NCBI GenBank assembly: GCA_016865505.2
Contig: AP025252.1
Location: forward strand, 3,720,001-3,784,000
DNA from: Bryobacterales bacterium F-183
Lineage (GTDB): Bacteria > Acidobacteriota > Terriglobia > Bryobacterales > Bryobacteraceae
Length of the DNA: 64,000 bases
Direction: 5' to 3'
Under the pieces are notes generated by a model. That model saw only the letters and a program-made list of their open reading frames with translations, was not told the DNA's origin and did no database searches. Made by a program: the position numbers and the translations under genes. Numbering within the stretch: position 1 is the stretch's first letter; each line of letters starts with the position of its first letter. Positions 54,566-62,298 of this stretch are shown here, piece after piece.

Positions 54566-55796
54566 TCCACCAGATGGCGGGTATCAGCGCGGCGGCACCT
54601 GCGATGGCCGACACGGTGCGTACGGGTACGCCCGCGTCCACTGCCGTGCCGGTGGCGAAGGCGACCACGGCGAGGATCAGCATTGACATGGCGTATTCGG
54701 ACGAGAATACGCGCCCGCGGAACTTGTCCTCTGTGATGCGCTGCAGCAATGTCGTGGACGAGGACCATCCGGCCGAACCTCCGGCATGGGCGAGCATCAC
54801 GCATAGCGCCGCGACGTAGAAGTTGGGCGCTTTGGATAACGTCATGTAGCCGATGGCTCCGGCTAGGAATCCCAAAGCGATGTTGCGCTTGAGGCGCGCG
54901 GGGATGATGCCTGCGTACGCAGAGCCCGCCAGTGCGCCGATGATCGCGCCGACGCCTCGCGACGACAGTAAGAAGCTCATGCCCAACGTACCTTCGTCGG
55001 CGGGGGCGACTCCCGGCAGCTTGATGGGGAACTCGCGTTCGCCGAGCAAGGGAAGGGCAATCCAGTTGACTCCGAGCAGGCCGAAGCCGGCTTTGACGAA
55101 CATGGTGCGGAAGCGTTCCGGGCTCTGTCGCGCATAGCGGAAGCCGTCGAGAATGGGCGTGAACGAGAAGAGGTCACGCAGGCGGAACGGGGGCAGACCT
55201 TGCAGATGGGGTTCGACAAAGCGCGTGGCCGAGATCAACAAGGCCGAAGCCGCGAACGATGCCGCATTGATGATGAAGACGGAATCGCGGCCGAGGTAGG
55301 CTTGCACCAGTCCACCGAGGCCGGATCCCAAGGCGAATGCGACAGCCCAGGTGGCGCTCGATAGCGCGTTGGCAATCGCGGTCTCCTCGCCTTGCGTGAT
55401 GTTGGGGATCGCGGCTGTACGCGCGGGTTCAAACAGCGCCCACATCACGGTTTCCAGAAACAGCAGGATGTACAGCAAAGGCAACGCACCCGCGTGTACG
55501 ACCAGCAGCATCGTGGCGACGATCGCGCAGCGGCACCAGTCCGTACCGATCATGATGCTGCGGCGGCTCAAACGGTCGTTGATCACACCTGCCAGCGGCG
55601 AACAGAGCACCTGCGGCAGCACCTGCATTACGAACACTAGTGCCATGGATGTCGCAGACCCGGTCTCGTGGATGACGTAGCTCATCACGGCGACGGTGTA
55701 GAACCAGTCGCCGATTTCGCTGATGAGTTGCGAGGTCCAGACGAGGCGGAAGTTGCGGTTCCGCTTGAGCAGTCCGGCGTAGGCGTCGACGGTCAC
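54525..55796 (-). CDS. MFS transporter, MFS_3/EntS-like
   Basis: This 423-residue protein has about twelve membrane helices. The start NRNFRLVWTSQLISEIGDWFYTVAV and the loop GVINDRLSRRSIMIGTDWCR (the MFS loop 2-3 motif) are typical of the enterobactin-exporter-like drug/siderophore MFS group. The substrate is unknown. It overlaps trpS by ATGA and is likely on the same transcript. Confidence 0.88.
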   Translation of the reverse strand: MTVDAYAGLLKRNRNFRLVWTSQLISEIGDWFYTVAVMSYVIHETGSATSMALVFVMQVLPQVLCSPLAGVINDRLSRRSIMIGTDWCRCAIVATMLLVVHAGALPLLYILLFLETVMWALFEPARTAAIPNITQGEETAIANALSSATWAVAFALGSGLGGLVQAYLGRDSVFIINAASFAASALLISATRFVEPHLQGLPPFRLRDLFSFTPILDGFRYARQSPERFRTMFVKAGFGLLGVNWIALPLLGEREFPIKLPGVAPADEGTLGMSFLLSSRGVGAIIGALAGSAYAGIIPARLKRNIALGFLAGAIGYMTLSKAPNFYVAALCVMLAHAGGSAGWSSSTTLLQRITEDKFRGRVFSSEYAMSMLILAVVAFATGTAVDAGVPVRTVSAIAGAAALIPAIWWTIASRAFSSGTDR

Positions 55797-56779
55797 GCCG
55801 TGTAAAGGCCCATGGCCCGCTTGGTTTTGTACACCGTGTCGTTGGCAAAGACGCTGACGCGCTCGGCAGACGCTTTCAACACGCCTTCGAGGTAGCCAGG
55901 GTCGGCGGTGATCTCGCGGTAGCGAACCTGGATCGGTTCGAGCGCGGCGACCACAGCGGCTGCCACCTTCTTCTTCATGTCGCCGTAGCGCAGGCCGTCG
56001 AACTCGGCTTTGACGTGATCGTCGCTGGTTTCGGTAAACGCCTGATAGATGGCCAGCAGGTTCTTGACGCCGGCCCCCATGGTTTCAAAGTCCACGGCGG
56101 GGTTTGAGTCCGTTGTGGCGCGCATGATCTTTTTGGTGATCACCTTGGGATCGTCCAGCAGGCTGATGGCGTGGTTCGGACCCGTGCTGGACTTGCTCAT
56201 TTTCTTATCCGGCTCGTCCAGACCCATGACGCGCGCGCCTACGCTGGGAAGGCTGGTAGCGGGCATCACAAACGTTTCGCCGTACATGGAATTGAAGCGC
56301 TGGGCGATGTCACGGGCGAGTTCCAGGTGCTGGCTCTGATCGTCACCCACGGGTACGATGGCGGCCTGATACAGCAGAATGTCGGCGGCCATCAGCACGG
56401 GGTACTGCAGCAGGCCGTCGCCTACTGTTTCCTGCGCCTGCGCCTTGCTCTTGTACTGCGTCATGCGTTCCAACCAGCCGATGGGGGTGGCGCAGGTGAG
56501 CATCCAGGCCAGCTCGGTGTGGGCCGGGATCATCGACTGTACGACGATGCTGGTATGTGCGGGGTCGAGTCCGATGGCGATCAACATCCCGGCCAGTTCC
56601 ACGATCTTCTGCCGAAGCTCTTCGGGCTTCTGGTAAATCGTGATGGCGTGCAGATCGACAATGCCCCAAATGCACTCATATTCGTGCTGGATCTTGACCC
56701 AGTTCTTGAGCGCGCCCAGATAATTGCCGATGTGCGGACTGCCGGTGGGTTGAATACCGGAGAAGACTCTTGCTTTCAT
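55793..56779 (-). CDS. trpS: Tryptophanyl-tRNA synthetase
   Basis: This is 328 residues from ATG 56779 (MKARVFSGIQPTGSPHIGNYLGA), with the class I HIGN motif at 16-19 and KKMSKSS near 195. ERMTQYKSKAQ and VPVGDDQSQHLELARDIAQRFN are typical TrpRS segments. The long open frame upstream to 57481 is a shadow of rlmD. It is divergent from rlmD with only 21 bases between the starts as placed here. Confidence 0.96.
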   Translation of the reverse strand: MKARVFSGIQPTGSPHIGNYLGALKNWVKIQHEYECIWGIVDLHAITIYQKPEELRQKIVELAGMLIAIGLDPAHTSIVVQSMIPAHTELAWMLTCATPIGWLERMTQYKSKAQAQETVGDGLLQYPVLMAADILLYQAAIVPVGDDQSQHLELARDIAQRFNSMYGETFVMPATSLPSVGARVMGLDEPDKKMSKSSTGPNHAISLLDDPKVITKKIMRATTDSNPAVDFETMGAGVKNLLAIYQAFTETSDDHVKAEFDGLRYGDMKKKVAAAVVAALEPIQVRYREITADPGYLEGVLKASAERVSVFANDTVYKTKRAMGLYTA

Positions 56780-56800
56780 TGTGTGTGGGGGTGAATCTTT

Positions 56801-57979
56801 ATCGTAAACGAAGTCCGGATTGAGAAATGGGTTTATGGCGGGTCTGGCATCGGCTGGACAGAGGGCCAAACGCATTTCGCGAGCTTTGTGCTGCCGGGGG
56901 AACTGGTGCGCCTCAAAAGCTCGAAGGACCGCAAGGGAGTTCTGTGGAGCACCCCATCGGAGATCATGGAGCCGTCGCCCGATCGCGTCACGCCGCGATG
57001 CCCGCACTTTGGCACGTGCGGCGGCTGCCAGTATCAGCATGCGCGCTATGAGACGCAGCTGGACCTGAAGGCCGGGATTCTGGTCGAGCAGTTGCAGCGC
57101 ATGGGCAAGATCGACTACGAAGGCGAGGTCGAAATCATCGCGGGGCCGGAGTACGGCTACCGCAACCGCTGCCAGTTCCAGATCGAGAACGGCAAGCTCG
57201 GGTACTTTGAGCAGGGCGGCACGGAACTGGTGCCGATTTCCGAATGTCCGATCGCATCGCCCATGATCATGCTGGCGATTGAGAAGATCCGGCCGCTGTT
57301 GCCCAAGTTCGTGTCGCGCTTTGAGCTGTTCACCAACGAGCGCGAGGTACAGCTGAACATCCTGCGTACCGAACGTCCGCTGGCCAAGCGCTTTTTTGAG
57401 GATTGCGCCAAATTGGTGCCGGGTACGGACCAGCCCAGCATCGAGTACACGGCGGCTGGCGATACGTTCCGCGTGAATCACAAGGCGTTTTTTCAGGTGA
57501 ACCGATTTTTGGTGGACGAGTTATCCGCCGAGGTGCTGAAGGACGAATCGGGCGATAGCGCAGTGGACCTGTATGCCGGAGTCGGCCTGTTTAGCGTACC
57601 GCTTGCGCGCAAGTTCAAGCAGGTGACGTCTGTGGAGACGGGCGCTGCCGCGGTAGCTGATTTGAAGTTCAATTGGAAGCGCGCGGGGCTCGAAGGTCAT
57701 GCCCACTGCGTGCGTGCGGAGGATTGGCTTACAAAGGCCACCAAGACCCCGGACCTTGTGATTGCCGATCCGCCGCGTACGGGATTGGGCAAGGTTGCGG
57801 TACAGCATCTGTTGCGGCTGAAGCCGCGCGGCATCACGCTGATTTCCTGCAATCCGTCTACGCTTGCCCGCGATCTGGCGGAGTTGAAGTCCGCCTATGA
57901 GATCGCGGGGTTGACGTTGATCGACCTGTTCCCGCAGACGCATCATTTGGAAACAGTGGCAAAGCTGCAGTTGCGTTAG
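56801..57979 (+). CDS. rlmD: 23S rRNA (uracil-C5)-methyltransferase, RlmD/RumA family, unusual start
   Basis: Family hallmarks are the iron-sulfur cysteines CPHFGTCGGCQYQ, the SAM site DLYAGVGLFSVPLA, the DPPRTGL motif and the catalytic Cys in LISCNPSTLARDL. The conserved N-terminal TRAM-like stretch (EVRIEKWVYGGSGIGWTEG, then HFASFVLPGELVRLK) is in frame only upstream of the first canonical start (GTG 56888). Between the TGA at 56792 and that GTG there is no ATG, GTG or TTG. ATC 56801, 7 bases after GGGGGTG, is the best candidate start (392 residues). A start at 56888 would drop 29 conserved residues. Confidence 0.85.
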   Translation: MVNEVRIEKWVYGGSGIGWTEGQTHFASFVLPGELVRLKSSKDRKGVLWSTPSEIMEPSPDRVTPRCPHFGTCGGCQYQHARYETQLDLKAGILVEQLQRMGKIDYEGEVEIIAGPEYGYRNRCQFQIENGKLGYFEQGGTELVPISECPIASPMIMLAIEKIRPLLPKFVSRFELFTNEREVQLNILRTERPLAKRFFEDCAKLVPGTDQPSIEYTAAGDTFRVNHKAFFQVNRFLVDELSAEVLKDESGDSAVDLYAGVGLFSVPLARKFKQVTSVETGAAAVADLKFNWKRAGLEGHAHCVRAEDWLTKATKTPDLVIADPPRTGLGKVAVQHLLRLKPRGITLISCNPSTLARDLAELKSAYEIAGLTLIDLFPQTHHLETVAKLQLR

Positions 57980-58971
57980 GCGTTGACGTCGACGACGGCG
58001 CGTCCGCGCACCTGGCCGGCCAGGATCTGTGAGCCCATGTTGACGATGTCGCTCAACGGATGCACCGTTGTGATGGCATCCAACTGTTCGAGTGGCAGAT
58101 CGGCCGCCAAGCGGGACCATACTTCGGCGCGTTCCGGTTGCGGGGCGCGCACGGAGTCGATGCCCAGCAGGCTGATGCCGCGCAGGATGAACGGCAGTAC
58201 GGTGGTGGGCAGGTTCGAACCTCCGGCAAGGCCGCAGCAAGCCACTGCGCCCCGGTACGAGATCGAGCGCAGTACGCCGGCAAGGGTGGTGCCGCCGACG
58301 GTGTCCACCGCGCCGGCGAAGCGTTCGGTATCCAAGGGGCGCTTCGCCTCCGCCGTAAAGATGCCGCGATCGATTACCTCTGCCGCACCCAGGGAGCGCA
58401 AGTAATCCGCCGTATCCGCGCGACCTGTAGAGGCCACCACGCGATAGCCGAGCTTGGACAGAATCGTAACGGCGACCGAGCCTACGCCACCGGCAGAACC
58501 CGTGACGACCACTTCTTTGGATCCAGGTACGACGCCGTGCTTTTCGAGCGCCAGTACGCACTGCATGGCCGTAAAGCCCGCTGTACCGATGGCCATCGCC
58601 TGCTTGGCGGAAAGCCCTGCCGGCAGGTTCACCAGATAATCCTTCTTGACGCGCGCGAACTTCGAATAGCCGCCCCAGTGCGTCTCTGCCAGGCCGCCGC
58701 CGGTGAGCACCACGGAATCGCCGGGCACAAACTCGTCGGTGGACGACTCGACTACCTTGCCCGCCAAGTCAATGCCCGGCACCATCGGGAACGACCGCAT
58801 CACGCCGGGCTTGCCCGTCACGCACAGGCCGTCCTTATAGTTGAGGCTCGAATAGGCGACCTCGATCAGTACATCGCCGGGAGGCAACTGCGCAGTTGTC
58901 AGATTCTGAAAGTCCAGTTGGGTCTTGCCATCAACCTGGGTGGCAACCAAAGCGCGGAATGAAGAGGACAT
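57976..58971 (-). CDS. YhdH/AcuI-type NADPH-dependent oxidoreductase (MDR family)
   Basis: This 331-residue medium-chain reductase has no zinc site. It has YSSLNYKDGLCVTGKPGV and PMVPGIDLAG at the N-terminus and the nucleotide motif VVVTGSAGGVGSVAVTILSKLGY. These match YhdH/AcuI, which reduce acrylyl-CoA or quinone-type enones. The stop is shared as TTAG with rlmD. Confidence 0.92.
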   Translation of the reverse strand: MSSSFRALVATQVDGKTQLDFQNLTTAQLPPGDVLIEVAYSSLNYKDGLCVTGKPGVMRSFPMVPGIDLAGKVVESSTDEFVPGDSVVLTGGGLAETHWGGYSKFARVKKDYLVNLPAGLSAKQAMAIGTAGFTAMQCVLALEKHGVVPGSKEVVVTGSAGGVGSVAVTILSKLGYRVVASTGRADTADYLRSLGAAEVIDRGIFTAEAKRPLDTERFAGAVDTVGGTTLAGVLRSISYRGAVACCGLAGGSNLPTTVLPFILRGISLLGIDSVRAPQPERAEVWSRLAADLPLEQLDAITTVHPLSDIVNMGSQILAGQVRGRAVVDVNA

Positions 58972-58983
58972 ACGCGTATCAGG

Positions 58984-60579
58984 TTATCGCACGGCCGCCG
59001 TCGCCTGAGGCTCGTGCCATGCCTTCATGTAGCGGCCCATCCAGTACGGCAGCAGGTAAAAGCCGCCGTCGTCTTCCGCGTTGCCTTGGCGATCGCTATC
59101 GACAACGAACGGATTGCCGTTCCACTTCATCACCGGGCGCTCGAAGGCGGGCAGCAAGGTCAACGCCTCGCGCTTGCCGAAGCGATCCTTCACGTCGGAC
59201 CACACAATGTCGGCACGATGCGAGTTCTTTACCGGCCAGAAGATGAGGTCCATGGGGATGTCGGCAAGGGTTTGTACGGCAGGACGGAAGTCCAGGTTCA
59301 CGGCTGGATTGCAGTACTTGTAAATCAGCATCCACAGCGGATTGTTTTCCCGCTGGATGTTCTTCCACCACTGGTTGAGCCCTTCGCGGTAGACAGGCAG
59401 AAGTTTTGGATCTTTCTCGTACCGGAACAGGATCTGGTACGACAGCAGGGCGAGTTCTTCGTCCGAGTAGTTCAGCTCTTCCTGCCATTCGAGGTACTTG
59501 GCGGCCATCGCGGCGTACCCGAGGTCGTAGGCTGCCTTGCGGTACTCTTCGTCGTACTTTGTGTCGCCGGTAAAGTGTTTGGTGGCGCGCAGAAAAGCCA
59601 GAAGTTCCACGGCGTTGAGCGGCGCGTCGGACTTGCCTTCGCCCGCGAAGTACGCCGGGGACCATTTGCCCCAGCGCGTCGGCTTGCCGGTGACGTCGAT
59701 GAGGTAGTAGCCGTTGTCGAGGATGTGGTCCATGATGCGCTTGGCGGTGGCGGCGATCCGCTTCTTGAGGGCGGGGTCCGGCAGCAGGTCGTAGGCGATG
59801 GAGAAGAGGTAGAAGTGGCCGACGATCTCATCTGAGCTTGTGTCCGCCTTCCACTCGATGTCGCCATTCGCCGTTTTGTACCAGAAGCCGTCCTTGGGCT
59901 TGGGCTCGCCTTTCTTAATGTAGGAGCGGGCGGGGAAGCCGGGGCGTCCGGTGACCTCTTCGAGGTACAGCAGGGCCTCAACGGACCGCTTGGCCAGGGC
60001 GAGCGCTTCCGGGGACTTGGTGACCGCGTAGCGATAGCACTCCGCGGCGCCGTACATCGCGGTCCAGAGTCCGTCGTTGTCGTTGGAGAACAGTTGGTTG
60101 GACGTAAGGTCGCCGGGGACGGTCAAGTGGGAATCGGCGACCATGCCGTGGCGGTTATGGCGCTTGGCCACGCGATCTTCAAACCGGGTCGCTTTTTCGC
60201 CGAGCGTCAGGTTTTCCGTCTTCAGATGGACGCCGGAGCCGTCGGCAGTGAAGGCGTAGACGCCGGTACGGGATGGGTCTAGGGAAAGTGCAGTGATCGG
60301 ATTGTCGGGCAAATAGCGCTTACCAGAGTAATAGCGATACTTCCCCTCGGCGTATCGGAGGATACCGAGGGGAGTCGCTAGCCATACAGAAGTGTCCGCC
60401 GCTTGGACGAGCAGGGGTAACGTGTCCAACGGCGGACGCGCTGTTTTTGGGGGCTTTGCGTCCGCCGGAAGCGGGAGCCGTACCACGTGCGGGTACTTGG
60501 ATAAGGGGATAGACTGAGACGAGGCTCCGAGTGAGCAGGCGACAAGCACCACAAGAGCGTGGCCAAAGACGTTTTGCAT
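58984..60579 (-). CDS. Exported six-hairpin glycosidase-like protein with propeller fragment
   Basis: This 531-residue protein has a signal peptide, ALVVLVACSLGASSQ. Residues 55-120 contain a two-component-regulator-propeller-like strand pair (SVWLATPLGILRYAEGKYRYY). From about 140 on, the sequence is rich in aromatic and acidic helices (NDNDGLWTAMYGAAECYRYAVT, DTSSDEIVGHFYLFSIAYD), as in alpha/alpha six-hairpin glycosidases or lyases. Catalytic residues cannot be assigned. It is probably a secreted carbohydrate-active or binding protein. Confidence 0.68.
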   Translation of the reverse strand: MQNVFGHALVVLVACSLGASSQSIPLSKYPHVVRLPLPADAKPPKTARPPLDTLPLLVQAADTSVWLATPLGILRYAEGKYRYYSGKRYLPDNPITALSLDPSRTGVYAFTADGSGVHLKTENLTLGEKATRFEDRVAKRHNRHGMVADSHLTVPGDLTSNQLFSNDNDGLWTAMYGAAECYRYAVTKSPEALALAKRSVEALLYLEEVTGRPGFPARSYIKKGEPKPKDGFWYKTANGDIEWKADTSSDEIVGHFYLFSIAYDLLPDPALKKRIAATAKRIMDHILDNGYYLIDVTGKPTRWGKWSPAYFAGEGKSDAPLNAVELLAFLRATKHFTGDTKYDEEYRKAAYDLGYAAMAAKYLEWQEELNYSDEELALLSYQILFRYEKDPKLLPVYREGLNQWWKNIQRENNPLWMLIYKYCNPAVNLDFRPAVQTLADIPMDLIFWPVKNSHRADIVWSDVKDRFGKREALTLLPAFERPVMKWNGNPFVVDSDRQGNAEDDGGFYLLPYWMGRYMKAWHEPQATAAVR

Positions 60580-60658
60580 GGCAGATGTTTCTTTATCTTA
60601 AGGAAATCCAGACCACGGTGAGTGGATCTAGCTAAGGTTCGACCGGGGCAGAGACGAT

Positions 60659-61690
60659 ATGAGGGGAAGGGACGAAGATCCCAGCTGGCCAGAAATTGAG
60701 TTTAGGGTGCCGGACAAAGCAAATACTCCACCAGTTCGAGTGCTCATTGCGGACGACAGCATAGTGTCGCGACGTCTGCTGGAAGCCGCATTGAACAAAT
60801 GGGGTTACCAAGTGCAGCAGGTCTCCGACGGGGTCGCTGCCTGGAACGAATTACAGAAAGAAGACGCCCCGACGTTGGCGATCCTCGACTGGGTGATGCC
60901 CGGGCTGACAGGCCCGGAAGTCTGCCGGTTGGTCCGCCAGTTGCCGCAGGCCAAGTACACATACCTGCTCTTGCTGACATCCAAGAGCCTCAAGGAAGAC
61001 TTGATTGAAGGTATGGACTCTGGCGCTGATGACTACATCACCAAACCGTTTGACCAGAACGAGTTACAGGTTCGTCTGCGCGCCGGGCTGCGCATCATCC
61101 GCCTGCAGCAGGAACTGATCTCGGCTCGTGAGGCTTTGCGTGACCAGGCCAGCCGCGACGGGCTCACCGGTTTGCTCAATCGCTCCAACATCTTTGAGGA
61201 GCTTGGGCGTCAACTGGCCCGAATGGAGCGCGAAGAGACGCCAGTCGGCGTGGTGATGATGGATATCGATCACTTCAAATCCATCAACGACACGTATGGC
61301 CATCTGGTAGGGGATGAAGTGCTCCGTGAAGCGGCCCGCCGTCTCCGCGCCACCTGCCGTACCTACGATTCCATTGGCCGTTATGGCGGCGAAGAGTTCC
61401 TGATGGTGCTGCCGGGCTGTCACAACCAGTTTCTGGTGTCGCACGGCGAGCGCCTCCGACAGGCGATCTCCAACAAACCGATCAAAATCGGCGAACTGGA
61501 GATTCACGTCTCGGCAAGCTTTGGGGCCACTCACGCTATGCCGGGTAGCGAAGCGTTTGCGGAAGGTCTCATTGGGATTGCCGACGCTGCCCTCTATCAG
61601 GCCAAGCGGGAAGGCCGCGATTGCGTCCGCGTTGCTGTCGGCGGCGATATGCGACGGTCCGACATCACGCACTTAGTCGGCAAGCACTAG
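60659..61690 (+). CDS. Response regulator with GGDEF diguanylate cyclase
   Basis: This 343-residue protein has a receiver domain (about 26-145), with phospho-acceptor Asp77 in AILDWVMPG and Lys in TKPFDQ, then a GGDEF domain (165-335) with active-site GGEEF at 243-247 and the inhibitory RxxD site RTYD at 234-237. It should make c-di-GMP on phosphorylation and be product-inhibited. No adjacent histidine kinase is present. Its stop interlocks with that of the convergent methyltransferase gene (CTAG). Confidence 0.94.
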   Translation: MRGRDEDPSWPEIEFRVPDKANTPPVRVLIADDSIVSRRLLEAALNKWGYQVQQVSDGVAAWNELQKEDAPTLAILDWVMPGLTGPEVCRLVRQLPQAKYTYLLLLTSKSLKEDLIEGMDSGADDYITKPFDQNELQVRLRAGLRIIRLQQELISAREALRDQASRDGLTGLLNRSNIFEELGRQLARMEREETPVGVVMMDIDHFKSINDTYGHLVGDEVLREAARRLRATCRTYDSIGRYGGEEFLMVLPGCHNQFLVSHGERLRQAISNKPIKIGELEIHVSASFGATHAMPGSEAFAEGLIGIADAALYQAKREGRDCVRVAVGGDMRRSDITHLVGKH

Positions 61691-62298
61691 TTCCGGGCTG
61701 TTCCCACAATGTGCGGAGCAGCCGGACCCAATTCCGCCACTTCAAAAGCCTCCACCTGGACGTCCAGGAAGCCTGCCCGCAGTAACTCCATCGCAGGTTC
61801 TCGGCAGAGGTCGCACCCGTTGCCGAACCAGCGCCATACCCCTCGTACTCGGCGCTGCGTGCGCCGTCGACCAGATCCCTCGGGGGCTGCCACATGTTCC
61901 AGAAAGTAGAACACCCCGCCGGGCTTCAGCACTCGACGGACCTCAGCGAGTATTGCCGCCACGTCGTGCACCGAGCAAAGCACCAGCGTACAAACGACGA
62001 CGTCGGCAATCCCGCTGGGAACGGTGGCAATTCCGGTGTGGATTTCAGAATGTCCCGCTTTGCGTAAGCCGTGTTCGAGGTGGGGGTTTGGCTCTACACC
62101 GATCCAGCGGACACCGGCCGGGAAGTAGGTGAAGTTCGGTCCTGTGCCGGGACCCAGTTCCACCACTGTGTCACTAGGCCGGAGGCCCGCGAACAACTTA
62201 CGCTTCTGCGCCGCGACCAGCAGTTCATGTCTTGCGCTCGCTCCAGGCAGGAGACATTTCGCAAAGAACCAACGCCGGAAGCGGCCCAGCATAAGCAT
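61687..62298 (-). CDS. Class I SAM-dependent methyltransferase (METTL7-like)
   Basis: This 203-residue protein has the SAM site VVELGPGTGPNFTYFP, an acidic motif IGVEPNPHLE, motif IV ADVVVCTLVLCSV and EVRRVLKPGGVFYFLEHV, typical of the Methyltransf_11/METTL7 group. The substrate is unknown. Its ATG directly follows the secretin stop codon (no gap), so it is probably co-transcribed with the secretin. Confidence 0.88.
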   Translation of the reverse strand: MLMLGRFRRWFFAKCLLPGASARHELLVAAQKRKLFAGLRPSDTVVELGPGTGPNFTYFPAGVRWIGVEPNPHLEHGLRKAGHSEIHTGIATVPSGIADVVVCTLVLCSVHDVAAILAEVRRVLKPGGVFYFLEHVAAPEGSGRRRTQRRVRGVWRWFGNGCDLCREPAMELLRAGFLDVQVEAFEVAELGPAAPHIVGTARN

